NCBI GenBank assembly: GCA_009193035.1
Contig: SWDT01000124.1
Location: 248,001 to 312,000, forward strand
Source: Halicephalobus mephisto
Lineage: Eukaryota > Nematoda > Chromadorea > Rhabditida > Panagrolaimidae
DNA length: 64,000 nucleotides
Direction of reading: 5' to 3'
Shown here piece after piece: positions 24,020 to 37,414 of this stretch. Both the position numbers and the translations under genes were made by a program. The notes under the pieces were generated by a model, which saw only the letters and a list, made by a program, of their open reading frames with translations, was not told the origin of the DNA and did no database searches. Numbering within the stretch: the first letter of the stretch is position 1; every line of letters begins with the position of its first letter.

Positions 24020-26291
24020 TTAAATTCCATATTTACATCTGACTTGCTCAGCGACTTGATTACAGACATTCGTTGCTTCTTCCAGTTGTTCTCGAGTGTG
24101 AGCAGCACTGAGGCAGAATCTGATTCTCACCTTGGTCATTGGGACAGCGGGATAGCAGACCCCAACCAAGGCAATACCTCTTTGGAGGCATTGTCTCAGG
24201 AAATGTCTAAAAAGATTAATTATTGTTAAAAAATGAAAACTCACATTCCTTTGGTGCAGTAGAAGACCATACAAGGCACAACTGGGCTGTCTTCATGTCC
24301 ATAAATTAGAAACCCAGAATCTCTCAGTAACTTTCTGAAGTAGTGGGTGTTTTCGATTAATTTCTTTGTTCTAATCTGAGCCTCTGTTTCTCCATCGATA
24401 TCCTCATCTAGACAGTCAAGAGCTCCAATAATCTGTCCAGCAACGGGAGGGGACATTGTAGATCCGTAGAAGTGGTCATGGGATTTCGTTTTTAAATACT
24501 TAATCAAATTTGATTTTCCGGCTATGAAACCTCCAGCTCCGGCGAAGCTTTTTGTCAAAGTTCCCATGAGAATATCAACTTCATTAGGATCGATATCGAA
24601 GTAATCCGTCACTCCTCGGCCATTCTTTCCGAGAGCCCCGATGCTGTGAGCTTCGTCGACGAATAAGTAGGCTTTGTACTTCTTCTTGATTCTGAGAATA
24701 GCAGGAAGATCGCAGATAGTACCCTCCATCGAATAGATCCCCTCACAAACAATCAGGATCTTGCTGAATGGAGTTTCTAACAGGAGAGAAGAAACCAGTG
24801 CTTTGGAAAGCTTGGCTTCTAAATCGACTGGATCTACAATAAAGAATTGAAGAATAACTTATCGAATGAATGACATTCTCTATAAGAGATAGAACAGTCT
24901 TATATGATGTCCAAGAATCATTTGAACTTTTCTATCACTATCCATTTAATTACTATTACAAATATTTCGCCAACAAAAAGGTTGACAGGAATGAATTTAA
25001 AGTCTCTAATGTTATCCAACATTAACCTACCATTATGATTGAACACAACAATTTTGGCTCCAGAAAGTCTGCAGCCAAGAACGATACTCGCGTGATTCAA
25101 TGAATCTGAGAGTATCAGTCCTTTTTCGTCAATGAAGGCCGGAATGTTCATCGAGTTGGTTCCGAACCCCATGGAACAAACCATTGCCTCTTCTACCCCC
25201 AAGTACTTGGCGATTCTGGTTTCTAATTCAGGAATGATTTTTTGAATAACTGCAAATCGGTGAAGTTAACCCTTATTGTAAACTTTAAATTTACCAGATC
25301 CAGATCTGGAAGTCCCAAGATAGAGCCCGTATTTGTCGATGAAGGAGGCTGCCAATTCAGGCACTTCTCCGGAATTCTCAGCGAAACCGAGGTAGTTATA
25401 ACTTCCCAGGTTTGTTGAGAGTAGGTTTCTACCGGTGAATCTGAACGAAATTAGTTGTAAATATTAATTTTCCGGTAAGGATGATTTCAAAGTTTGTTAC
25501 TTGTGATCGCACATCCCAAATTAATTAATATTCACTTAATAAATCGAGAAAACTCACTGATAACTCCATCCGAAATCATCAGTCACCCGTTCTTTTACGT
25601 TCACAACAGTCCCGGGAAGACCGGAAATCACGTGGTTGACGACGTCAGAACCCATCCTGTACAGGTTTCTAATGAACAATCCCTCTTTTCCTCCGATAAT
25701 GGGAACAAAGCCCTTGTGTTTGGAGAGTTCAGCTGGACCCATTCTCTTCTTGAGACCGTAGTCTTGGAGGAATTCCCTTAAGCTGGCGAAAACGAACAGG
25801 ATGAAGTAGCTGAATCTCACGAATAAGTCAGTTGAGAATCCCGCCTCGATTATGGATTGTTGCTTGTAGAAATCTGTCATCTCGGGAATAGGGTAGGAGT
25901 AGTTGGCAATTGAAGGAGATTTGGGAAGTTGCTGGAAGATTAAAGCTTTTCAGAAAATTTTTGAATACTGCTCAAAATATCTCCAAACACGCTCAAATCA
26001 GTCACTATTCTGACAATCCTTACTGTAAAGATATGAAGTGGAGATTATCTTCAATTAAATAATAGATGGATTTTTATTGTATCCAGATATCATCCAATTC
26101 CTTCGATAAGTGTTCCAATGAATCTTTATTATCTATAGAAGTTGTCAGAGGTGACTGGATAGGAACAATTCCGAAGATTTTAGATACTTTTCTTGACTTT
26201 ACATAGAATCAAAACTCACTAATCTCTCCCACTCTGGATCACTGTTGTTGACTTCTGAAGATTCTTTAGCCTCAGCGACAATTTTGCACAT
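24020..26291 (-). CDS. SPTLC2: Serine palmitoyltransferase catalytic subunit (SPTLC2 type)
   Basis: Six exons on the minus strand: 26220-26291, 25558-25931, 25295-25440, 25031-25249, 24245-24833 and 24020-24206. All junction phases agree, giving 528 aa. The enzyme joins L-serine and an acyl-CoA (in some worms branched C17iso-CoA) to make 3-ketosphinganine, the first step of sphingolipid synthesis, at the ER membrane. It is a PLP enzyme of the alpha-oxoamine synthase family. The Lys is present in TLTKSF (about residue 365), with VDEAHS (about 330) and IVCEGIYSMEG before it and RIRFCLSAAHT near the end. The Lys marks it as the catalytic LCB2 subunit, since LCB1 lacks it. One membrane segment is seen at about 59-75. 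Worms have two such genes (sptl-2, sptl-3); I cannot choose. The ATG follows 'tttgcag', a likely SL acceptor. Confidence 0.93.
25990..26160. repeat. GGATAGTG-core motif cluster, cluster 2 (in SPT intron 1)
   Basis: Two or three diverged copies, such as 'aaatcagtcactattctgac' followed by 'tactgtaaag', lie in the first intron of the serine palmitoyltransferase gene. Confidence 0.55.
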
Positions 26292-28480
26292 GTCTGCAAA
26301 TTGAATTAATATTAACTCTAATCAATAACGCTCAAAAACAAAAACTCAAAGCATCTTAAGTAATTCCCAAAATCCATTCATCCCAAATCTATAAATTCTT
26401 ACTTAACAACTTTTAGTTTTCTTCAGAAACTGAAACTGCCGGTAAAAAGAATCCTAAACAAAACCAAAAACTCCACAATGAGAATTCCTGATGACTACTA
26501 GAAAACCGTTTTTGAGAAAATGGAATTTGTCCTGGTTTAGTTATTCCTCTAACGTCGACCGAAACAATGGAGTTTGGATGACAAAGTTGTCTAGAACTTT
26601 TGTATTATGTTTTTAGTCTAAGTAGGGCAGTAAAGGGATTTTTTGATATATAATAATTTTCAATAGTAAATGTATACCGAGTATAAAAAAATATATTCCG
26701 TAGATTTAGTTAACTTTCAGTTGTGGAAGCTTTGGTGCTTTTTATTAGTCTGTTTATCCAGTTCCAGGAACACTACATAGATAGTAGGCCGTATATGAAT
26801 AGTATAATTCAGAATACTATATTATTTTTCCACACATGCAGGTACATAACGGTCAAGTTCCATTCGGTGGATATCCAGAAGACGAATTAAAGAATGTAGT
26901 AACATTTCCATCGTCTACATTTCTCCAAGTCCCACCCATCAGATTACTCACTCCAATCTAGAAGCCCCGTGTTACGTTTGCTTCTTTTATTAAATCTGTG
27001 AAAATCTTATGAAATAGTTCTCATATTAATTCTTTACCAGCTAAAAATATGTTGGCATATCTGTTTGTGATAGAAATTAGATGGTCATTTTGTTAATGCA
27101 TATCTGCTCAGCTTCAACGAAATATAGGTCACTCAATGCTATAGTTGCACAATTATACGTACTTTCAAGAATTGGAGAAATAGTATAACGGTTAGGTGGA
27201 CAATCAAACGTTTCAAAATTCAGAAAAGAAAAAATCAAGGTAACTAAGATCAGCACTTTTTGAAAATTGGCCTCAGAAGTTATTTCTAGTTTTAAAAATC
27301 AAGAAGACAGTGTGTTTTTTAAACCAAATAACGTCATCTACTAAACGAAAACCAACGTGATTCCTCATAAATTTTTCTTATTAAGTTATAATGCACTTGA
27401 TCAGTAGTTTTCACATAAGATAATTTCAAATTACCGAATAAGTTTAGTCTACACTGTTCCAAGTTTTTATACATTATCAAAAGTAAACAAGATGATATTA
27501 TTAACTTTTGACTTATTTCTCAATTCACTAATGGTATATAGATAAATATTCTTTATAGAGATCAATAACTTCAAAATGAGCAGCTTTATGGATTTTCTAA
27601 GGTTTAAAGTGGAATTCCTGGAATATTTAGTAAAATTACTATATGCTGATGAGACTGAAATTTATATTCTTAAGAAAGTCAATTATTATAGCAATGATCT
27701 AGAAAACTTTATTTTGCTTTTTGATCTCATTGAGGGATTATCTTAGAAATCACTTCACTGTGAAATAACTCGATTTTGAAAAGTACAAAAGAATTAAGAA
27801 TAATTCAAAGAGTAAGAATTTTATAAAATATTAGAACAGATTAATAAATGAAAAATCCGGAAAGATAAATTGTCAACTAACAAACGGTACAACAATCTTT
27901 TCAGGGCATTTATCATGGGCTTTGGCGGAGCTTAAGGTTCTATTCAGGATTCAATTGGCAGGACACTCCTCACGATAGATTTCTTTCATGATACACATGT
28001 CTCTAACAACAGTTGGAAATAATCTCACTCACAAAATTATAAACTGGACTTCACTCTTCTCTTGAGTCGCTTTTAGCACTAATTCTGCTCGCGCTTAGGA
28101 ACGAGCGAATTCGTCCTGGTCGTCAGGGGTTTCATAAACAGAATTGAATTTCCTTTTAAGTCAACATCTGCCGTAGTTAGTCAGAAGTAGATACGATGAC
28201 AATTTAACTCATACAAAATTACTAATTGTTTATGTATTTTCTGACGGAAAATAGCTACTCTTTTCTGTTGCCTATAATACACTAATTACTTTAAGTAAAT
28301 TTATATTTCATCAGTAGAAGATAATTGACGTAGAATGGCTCAACTTTGTGAAACGCTGAAAACAACTAATAGAGAACAGTCGAAACATTTTGGAATAAAG
28401 TGATATCATAGTTAAGTGATATAACTGTGCGCTAATTATAGTCTCATATGTGTTTTTCAATAGTTCTAACTCTGTCTCTT
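26292..28480. other. Intergenic, possible coding scrap only
   Basis: No gene is supported. After a 'cacatgcag' at 26834-26836 an open stretch of about 40 codons runs to a TAG near 26960 (with PFGGYPEDEL), but I find no partner exon. GC-richer DNA around 28060-28140 contains the local inverted repeat 'gctcgcgcttaggaacgagc'. The rest is plain AT-rich sequence. Confidence 0.4.
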
Positions 28481-28489
28481 TGAAGATTA

Positions 28490-28810
28490 TGATCTCATTA
28501 TAGACATAAAAGACGAAATTATGTCGTCAGTAATCTTGAAGGAAAACTCAAAGTCTCACACAGTCAGTCTACCTTTAAGGAACATAGCTAAAGTTTCAAG
28601 AAGAGCCAATCTTTAAGAAATTCCATCACTGAATTAATCCGAGTCTGGCTCCTGTCAGGAGAGGATCACTTATCTCTTTTGTTTAATATTCATGTAAAGG
28701 ATAAACATTTGAGCATTATACTGCAATAGAAACATACAATCTTCCGCATGATCATTGAGCCCCAAAGTGTCACAACACCCTTGACACCCACCTTTTATTA
28801 CTGCATTATT
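28490..28810. repeat. Duplicated spacer block X, copy 1
   Basis: This aligns with 37720-38030 over about 300 bp, including 'tagacataaaagacg', 'atccgagt' and 'gcaatagaaacatacaat', which corresponds to 'gcagtaggaggctacaat'. It lies upstream of the first Srg-like gene, whereas the other copy lies downstream of the second Srg-like gene. This placement suggests a remnant of a third, older repeat unit. Confidence 0.6.
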
Positions 28811-29226
28811 ATTGTAAATATCTACTGATCAAAGTTCTGTTTTTATGTGTTGCAAAGCTACTCAAGTTCTCAGCACAATAATAATAAAATCAATAGGATA
28901 CAAGAAGACAGGGAAAAGAATCTGCAAAATATAAAATCAAAAACAATTAAACGTCAATCTGATTTCTTGGTTGTTCAACCTTAATTCAAGTACTTGACTG
29001 TAATATTAGCCTGAATTGACTTCAAAGAATAATAAGAAATTGTCAACAGTCTCATGATATTAACTTTTTAATTATGATATGTGTTTGGCATTTTAGATGG
29101 CAAGTAATCTAATAAAATCTTTCATATGTAGCAATCATTAACCTAATAAAAGTATGCCTATAAGACTGCCAAGCATTAAATATACTCTTATTTACTAGTA
29201 ATTTTACATAATAACGATTTTTTGTC

Positions 29227-30472
29227 ATGAGCCCTAGAGAAGTTGCCAAAGTTATTGGAAAAGTCGGACAGAAATTCAATGCTATTTTTGTCTACCTTAA
29301 TTTAATCTTCCTTGGTTCATTCGTCATTATCATCGGCTATGACTTGACCCGGAAGAAATCTCTTACAAGAACTTCTTTCTTTATTCTTTCTTTTGTGAAT
29401 ATTACTTTCAATCTTATTTGGATAATAGATCAGCATATTTCCCGACATGTATCAACACCCTGGATCTCTCAGACTCTTACTGTCATATGGAACATAACAT
29501 TCATGTTCGATGGTTGGATATTGTCAGCTTTGGCTGCCAATCGATTCACGGCTTTGGTTCGTCCTATGGCATATGAGAAAGTCTGGTCTACCAAAAATAC
29601 AATTATAGTCATTATGATTTATTTGTCTCTTATAACAACGTATTCCGGAGTTTATACTTTTTATCCAGAACACGACTGGAGTTATGCAGTGCTCGGTTTT
29701 GCAATGCCAATGATAAATTTAACTTCGTCTATATTTGGACTTTGTTTTTCGATTCTCTGTGTTCTGAAATCAGACAAATCTCTGCAGAAAAATAAACTGA
29801 AAGCAGAACGGAAATTACTGGTAATTTCATCTCTGCACGCTATTTTCCATATCATTGTGGATACAGATGCTGCAATTGACGAGCTTTATAGATTTAACAG
29901 AGACATAGAACTGGACTTTGGAGTGATTGGAAACGCTATTCATGATCTTCTGAAGGTCCTGGGGCTATTTGGACTAATGGGAGGGATGGTAATCTTATTG
30001 TTTATTAATAGGTAAATTCATTACACCAGATGTCCCAATCTTAGATTATTTTGAAAGTAGGTACGCGTTCCATTTACGAACCAAAGAACGGATTTTCTAA
30101 AATTGTTTATTTTATTTAATTTCGAAAAGTCTACTTTTTTATTACATTTCATGTATATTTACTGTAACTTCTATTGATCCGAAATGTATAAAAAGTGACT
30201 AAGAATAGTGTCATTTTACATGAAATTTAAAAAAGTAGAAAAATTCGTTCTGGTGTTTTGAAATGGAAAATGTTTCTTTTCAAAATAATCTGAAAATTAT
30301 GCTTCTTTAAAATAACAAAGATAATTGATAATCTTTTAGTAAGGCAGTGAGACAAGCGTACGTAAAATTCCCACTCATCGCTTTCTGGCAGAATGTATTT
30401 ATGAGATTCTGGACCACCACCAACGTTGGTTCTACTATTTTTCAGAGATCGAATACTGTGATGGTGAACTAA
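29227..30472 (+). CDS. Srg-superfamily-like serpentine chemoreceptor, copy A
   Basis: Two exons, 29227-30011 and 30340-30472, join as AG|T to give 305 aa. It is predicted to be a seven-transmembrane chemosensory receptor of a nematode-expanded family. The sequence shows alternating hydrophobic segments, an NRFTALVRPMAYEKVW motif after TM3 (the DRY-equivalent position), and a basic C-terminal segment in the second exon. The family is closest to the Srg superfamily (srg/srv/sru group); the exact family is not certain. Copy B (36217-37414) has an identical first-exon length of 785 bp and the same splice phase. No clear trans-splice acceptor is seen before the ATG. Confidence 0.75.
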
Positions 30473-33400
30473 TCCGCCAAATAATAAAATAAATATCCAG
30501 ATTTCAAAAGCAAGATAATTCTGTAAATTCTTCTGTAACAGCCCAAGTAATCACTGTAAACTTGAGAAAACAATCCTAAAATAAGACAATTATCAAAGTG
30601 ATATATCTTCATATCATTCGAATATCAAAGGTAATACTTTGAAAGTCAACTACATAAAGCAATGCTTGGTGGATTTGTGAGGACTGAATTTAGTGATATA
30701 TAATATCATAGAAGTATTTTAGGCTTCATTTATCAAGCACTAAGTCAAAAATTACTTCATAAGTATATTTAAAAAACTTATAAATGAAATAACAAGTTGG
30801 AGGATGTTCATAAATCTAATACAAAATATATGACGCTCGTTACTGAAAGATACATTAACCACTTTGTTTTTGTTAATTTGAACATAAGATACAATGTGTT
30901 TTTCTATTTCTTGGAATATCATTTGAGATGAATGTTGATGGTCGTGGAGTTTCTGAATTACGTGGAAATGAGAAATAAGTAAAAATTGATTTATTGAGCT
31001 GAGGCACAACACAACTCGAATAGTAATTGCGTAACATTCTCAACTTCCCGCCAACGCACAATCGTGTTCCTCGTTAGTCCTCAGGGTATTTCCTTTAGAG
31101 ACCAACGTGGTGCGAGTCTGAGTTCAAATAGATCGATGTATGGCCCAACAATAAATTACACATGTATTATTACGTTCCAGCATTGAGCTCTTGCGATTAT
31201 AGTGCTCTTTAAATAATCTTACGCTGATAAATTAAAACGATCAATGTTTAGATCTTTGGGGAAAATCATGTATAGTTATCAAAAACAATAATATAAATTT
31301 GTTAATCAAAAGTTATCACAATTTTCTTCCCTGTTTGTAAGTTTGATAGACTAAAATACTTTTTTGAATTGCCATTTCGTAAGTCACGTCAGATGAATAT
31401 TGAAAAGTTAATAACTAACATGTGGGAATACTATATTTCAACTAACCTTTTGACATTAGCCATATTCCAACTTAAAGTTATTGAAAACTATACTCAAAAT
31501 TTACAACCTAATTTTGTTAAATGTTTTCCTGAAATGAAGTAATAGCGAAAGTCCATAAATATCAATTTTTGGTTTTTTGTGTTTTAGCTATTTTGGCTGC
31601 CAAAATAATCAGGCTGCTGTAAACAATCTAATAAATGCACCTGATTACAAATAAGAACTAGCAAAATGTGTGAATGTAAAGTAGAAAGTGAACATCTTTA
31701 AAACTGTTGATCGAAAACTTAAAAATTAGTGAAAGAATACTTGTTTCGACGTGCGATGTATAAATTTCTACTTGTTTATTAGATTTTTTCTTTTCAGAAG
31801 AACAGTTCTCAAAAATTAAACACAGATTTGAGATATGCATATGATAAACTATAAAATTAACTATAGTTTATTTCAATTGTCTATTTTGAGTAAAATGCAT
31901 TTCCTTACAAGTTTCCAACAATATCCAGTTGATGAGCGTCTACAACTTCCCAAAACCTATTTAAATTCACCAATTATGGTGAAATTTGGTCTAAATTAAC
32001 TAGGTGAACACGATCTCTGGAATTCAATTACAATATTTTAAATAAAGATACTTAAATATGTAATTCATATAATTTCCCATGAATTCATGGTGATCTTTTG
32101 AGCTTCTGTGCCAAAGGCTATAAAACGGTCAACATCAAGATTAAATTGGTAATTTCTGCACAACATTTGGATAAATTGTTTGGCACTTTTTAAGTAGTTT
32201 TAAGTTTTGTTAAATAAAATAGTCTTATAAGAAAAGTTGTTTTTGAAGTTCTCTTTATTTAAGAGCTATAATTAACACTGTAACTTAATTACTGAAATTA
32301 ACATGTATTCATATTCTAATTCTGTGCAGTAGAAAGTTAGCTTATGATAGTTGGATAGCGTCCAAACTTAATTTAGCACATTAATTTCATTTGGATCGAG
32401 TTAATGCAATCATTTTAAATACGGACAAATAATCTTTGACTTGGATATTTTTCCTCAAAAACAGCGGAATCATATGATTTGGACAAAATGACGAGAGTCA
32501 GATTGAAATAGAATTTTAAAATAATCGAAATGTGCCAATGTATCCAAGTGTTGTCTACCACTTTTGAATGTTATTTTAATTTTGATCTGCCCACTTTATG
32601 GACCTTAGTATTGATACTTTTTACTAATCATAATATTGATAGATAGAAGGCGATGAAAACTTGGAAAAATCAGATAATAATTTCCTGAATTTATGCTGTG
32701 CTTTTGTTCTTGAGTACTTTCGAAAACATTTCTGCAAAGCCAAAGATTTAATTTATTAAAATGCAATTAATTGGTAACTGTTATTCAAAATTCAGAAGGA
32801 ACTGAGTTTCTTAGCCCATAACATCAGTGGGAAAAGTAATGTAAATAATGTTAAGATAATTCTCGAAAGTATTATCTTCATCTGTAAAGTTCACCAAATT
32901 TAGTGCTTGACGCACTATTCTACAATGAGCAATGTACTCATTAGGGTTAACGATCTTCTTTTGCTCATATATTTATTATGTGTAGGCACAAATAACAAAA
33001 ATAAACTGCCAACGGCCTTAAGAGAATTACATAATTCCGCCCAGTTAGTTGGCATTTTGAGCAGCGCAGCCAAAAAGCAAAAAAGTCAGTCTTTTATTTT
33101 AATTGTAGTCTGATCAGTCTGAATCCAATCTTGTTTAAACAAGGACCTCTCTTTTATTTTGTCTAATAATCGATGTATGAATAAAGCATATGTTGATATT
33201 GTAAACACAGTAGGACCCTACAGTCTTCTGCTGGATAACCAAGTTTCAGGTTGGTCCACTATAGACTGTAACATCATCCTTGACCACATTTGTGAATTTT
33301 TTCGAACCCAAATACGAAATAACTTTCAATCCAGTATTTATCTGAAGACTAAACAAATCTTGAAATCTGATATACTGCTTATTTCAGCATTTAAAATCTC

Positions 33401-33480
33401 AAATCTTTTCTGGTGCAACTCATTATTGGAATATTTGAACCCAACAACTATTGAATAAGCATTATTATTCGGAGAAACAA
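30473..33480. other. Intergenic between receptor genes; duplicated spacer pieces
   Basis: No gene is supported. The piece at about 30655-30790 aligns with 37590-37720 downstream of copy B, and 32820-32940 aligns with 38400-38510 upstream of the second srsx gene, so the spacer was duplicated with the genes. A GC-richer patch at 31040-31130 vaguely recalls tRNA arms but cannot be folded convincingly. Confidence 0.5.
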
Positions 33481-34898
33481 TGGCTACTGTAATTCCTCAC
33501 CAACCACCTACAGTAAGTTTGAAAAAATAAAAGTAAAATTAAAAGAGAAGTGTTTCAGTTTTATGAAGCGTTTCACGGAAAAGGGGTATTGTACGATCTC
33601 TTACCATGTACTTCTGTGTATGTTTTTTTAGTAATCATTGGATTCTTTGGGAACACTGCCATAATTGTGGCTACAGTAAAAAATCAAAACTTCCACGGTA
33701 GCTGCAATATTTTGCTGGCAATTGAGGCTATGGGTGATATTCTTCACCAGCTTTCACATTACTTTATGTTATACCTGATGTTATCTGGGAAGATTTTCAC
33801 TGATCTAAGGACTTGTGTTTACTTTAATATAGTTCCAATAATCGGACTCAATATTGGGTTGTTCATGATATTATTTATCGCTGTAGATAGATTATTTAGT
33901 GTAATATTTCCTTTGAGGTTTGTTTGATGCGTTAAATAATGGAATAACTGATTTTAATGTTACAGACATCAGTTCCTCAACAAAAAACTGTACCTGAGCT
34001 TCTATTTGCTAATTATATTTGGTTATTCTGCATTTATCCTTGTGACGATTTTCCAGGAAATGGAAAAAATCCCTGATTTCCAAACAACGTGCGTAATTAT
34101 CGATGCTATGCCAGGGGGTATTGGCCAAACTTGGTTTATCGTCTGTCTCCTAATAAATGTATTTAGCATAATCTGTTACATCACAATTTGGTTGATGTTA
34201 AAATTCAGAACCAGTAATTGATCATTTTTATAATTTCAAATTGCCAAAATGAATTTTAGATACTACGGAAAGTACTCGTCAAATGTTCAAGTCTCTTGCA
34301 GTCATCACACTGATGATTTTCCTCGGCTGGGCTATAAATGCTTGCATACAAGTAGCCCTTAGGGCATTTCACGCCACCCCGGTAACTGCCTGGTACACAG
34401 GTTTTTATGCCGGGATTCCCGTTAACATCGCCTGCTCATGCAACTACTTTGTGCTCTATGCTTTCAGGTAGGAACTACGAAAGTCATCTATTATGCTATT
34501 TTCATAACTGGAAATGTTTTTGCGAAATTTCTTAGCTTGAATTTCCCAAACATTTACTTTCAAATTTTAGTTCTCAGAATACCGACTAGCTCCAATGGGT
34601 TCTTGTAAATTTCTATAAAGTTCTAGAATATCCTAGGAGTTGCTATTCAATCCTGGAAACTTTTATGAAGTTCTGAAGGTTTTTGTAGATTCTAAATAAT
34701 CCTAAACTTTTCTTATATAGTTTGTAAAACTAAAAGATTTTACAGAATTCTAGTGCATTTATAATGAATGAACTTTTTAGTAAAGACTATCGTCTCGCCT
34801 TCCATCTGCAATTAAATGCAATAACTAAGCTCTTCTGCAAAAAACCTTATTTCAACGATAACATTGGAACTGTGATAAAAACAACCAATCATTCCTGA
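33481..34898 (+). CDS. srsx-family serpentine chemoreceptor, copy A
   Basis: Five exons: 33481-33513, 33559-33917, 33966-34213, 34260-34467 and 34781-34898, giving 321 aa; introns 1-3 are about 45 bp. It is a seven-transmembrane receptor of the nematode srsx family, presumably chemosensory. Diagnostic stretches are GFFGNTAIIVATVKNQ in TM1, GSCNILLAIEAMGDILHQ in TM2 and AVDRLFSVIFPLR after TM3, then a TM7 with NIACSCNYFVLY and a short basic tail ending TTNHS. Every exon has exactly the same length as in copy B (39192-40514). The protein looks intact. Confidence 0.88.
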
Positions 34899-36210
34899 AC
34901 TTCAACAACTTTGTACTTATTAATCTAACTGAAGAGTAACGAATAATTATTCAATTTCCATTGTGTTTTACAATAAACTTAATAATCTCCACAAATAGTA
35001 GGCAGGAGATTGACATTCTGAGAGTAGATGGTGCTAAAGTGTGTTTGATTAATTTTTAATGCTGAATTAATTGATACGTAGTATTTTAAGATTAGTTAGG
35101 TTTTGATATATATGAAATACTAAACTGCCATCAAAATCTCCTAGATTATATTTTTATTATAAGTTTTGTTATGGTTAAAGAGTTGTGCAAACTGTGATCG
35201 TCATCTATAATTGACTTTTTACCACACATGATAATTCACTGCAGAAAAATCTTACTGCCATACAGTGTTGCAGAATGCAAATCTAGTTCCAACATAAGAT
35301 CCCCCCATCACCGTGTGGCAGGAATTATTAGTGCGACTTAAATTCCTCTAGTATTATTTTGTGTCGATTCCCTATATTATTCTCCTTAGGTTTAAACTAT
35401 TTACATTATACTGTAGCCTTACTGTACTAGAATAAATAAGAAAGATTACTCCTTCTGTCTAGCATTAGGGTTGCGTGAACTATATCGAGGTCCACAACAG
35501 GACTATCAAATACTAAATTGGACATAATTCATAATCTGATTGGGAAGTAACTTTTAATCTGAATAATAATGCTGGTGGGATACACAGCTACTAATCTTAA
35601 TGAATAACTTATTTTCTATCGAATGGCGGGTCAATTACTAGCTTATATGACTCTGACTTACAAATAAATCATTTCTGAGAAGCAGTAATATTGTTTATAT
35701 CATGCTTTTCTCCATACATTATAAGTTATAGAGTTTAATCCTAATGCAAATTGCTTGGAACAAATTCTGAAGACCATTTGCGGGTGATTTCAAATGTCGT
35801 CGTTAATCCAAAAATTTTTTCTCAGAAATTGTTCAATGCATGTTAATTTTAGATTTTCATTGATCTGAAAAACCTTTAAAATGACACCTTAAATCTGATT
35901 ATTTCAGCTTTAATTAGCGTTGATCCGAGCAAATCACCCCAGAAAGTAGAACAATGAATGAATTATTATAATAATTTATTGAAGTAGGTGCGGAAAATTC
36001 GAAAATCTTGTAACTTATCCAACATGTCACCATTTTGCAGCTTTTGATTCTATTTATAGTTGCAGGGAGTTAATAACTCAATAAACTTCCAACATCATTT
36101 CCCTATATTCCGTCCACAGTAATTCAATAACAAAAAATAATAACAAGACTACTGAAAATTATATAAATTACTGTTTAGCTGTTTTCACATCAGAAGGAAA
36201 TTTTCCTTCA
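34899..36210. other. Intergenic, no gene seen
   Basis: AT-rich spacer between duplicated units. A short GC-richer patch near 35270-35340 has no recognisable identity. Confidence 0.5.
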
Positions 36211-36216
36211 GCTGTC

Positions 36217-37414
36217 ATGAATCCCGAGGAAATCGCTAATATCATTGAAAAAATCGTCATTTGGGTTGAGGATATTACCATTTACCTAAATCTGATCCTC
36301 CTTGGATCCTTTGTTATAGTCATCGGTTATGACTTAACCAGGAAAAATTCTGCTACGAAGAATTCTTTCTTTATTATCTCCTTTGTTAACATTGCTCTTA
36401 ATTTTATTTGGAGAGTAATGCAGTATTTTTACTTGTCTTTATCCCTTTATTCTATCAGCTACATTTATAAGACCATCAGATTATTAGCTTACATGTTCGA
36501 TGGCTGGATATTATCAGTTTTAACTGCTAATCGATTCACAGCCTTGGTGTATCCTTTAGCATACAATAGAATTTGGTCCAATAGAAATACTATTAAAATT
36601 GTTATTATTTATTTCGTTCTTACAACGACGTGTTCCTTGGTATATACTCTTTATCCATTAGATGACTGGAGTAATGCATTATTCTCCCTGATAATGATAA
36701 TTTTGAGTCTAACTTCGTCTATAATCGGACTCGTTCTTTCGATTATTTGTGTTCTGAAAACAAACACCTCTATCCAAAAGAATAACCTAAAGGCAGAGCA
36801 GAAGTTGTTGTTGACTTCGTTTCTCCTTGTTGTATTTCATGTTATTCTAAATATTTATGAGATAATTAATCTCCTTTCTTTCTTCAACAAAGATATAAAA
36901 TTAAACCTAGGAATAATCGGCAATGCTATCTACAAGTTGTACAAAGTTTTTGCACTTTTCGGGCTACTCGGAGGAATAGTTATTTTGTTATTTATCAACA
37001 GGTAGGTTTATTAAAAGAAAAACATCAATATTAGTTTATTTCTAGACGGAGATACATTTTTCGTTCAGCAAGTTGCTGTTAAAAATATTTTTATTTTAAT
37101 ACTTTTCATATCAGTGCTGACGAAAGTAGTTATTTGTATAAAAAATCTCAAAATTCAATCAAAACAAGAAGATAGATTTATTTGAAATTTCCTGAAAATT
37201 TACTTTTTCGAAATAATTTGAAGTTGCTGTTCATGTTTTAAAAGTGAAAAAGTAATCATAAGTTTTCAGCCAAGTAGTAAGAGAAGCTTATGGTAGATTC
37301 CCATTTATCGTTTTCTGTTGGAACCTACTTCTGCAATTCTGGAATAGAGTTAAAAGAAATATTCCTGTGTCAAAAGTGTCAAACGTTGCGATGACGAACA
37401 AATCACGAAAATAG
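36217..37414 (+). CDS. Srg-superfamily-like serpentine chemoreceptor, copy B
   Basis: Two exons, 36217-37001 and 37270-37414, join as AG|C to give 309 aa. It is a paralogue of copy A across its whole length, for example LNLILLGSFVIVIGYDLTRK and TANRFTALVYPLAYNRIW, with a conserved LFINR end to exon 1. The C-terminal tail is four residues longer than in A and diverged. The ATG lies five bases after a 'tttccttcag' acceptor (36211), so SL trans-splicing is likely. Membrane topology and role are as for copy A; the ligand is unknown. Confidence 0.75.

Noticed and set aside
24241..24729. Assigning the PLP enzyme as 5-aminolevulinate synthase
   Set aside because: The full exon set matches SPTLC2 throughout, including the membrane segment and the NYLGFA and LSAAHT blocks; it lacks the mitochondrial heme-regulatory N-terminus expected for ALAS.
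31040..31130. GC-richer patch with 'tcctcgttagt' and 'gagttcaaat', reminiscent of tRNA-Asp or tRNA-Leu
   Set aside because: No consistent cloverleaf can be drawn; the resemblance is limited to two short words.
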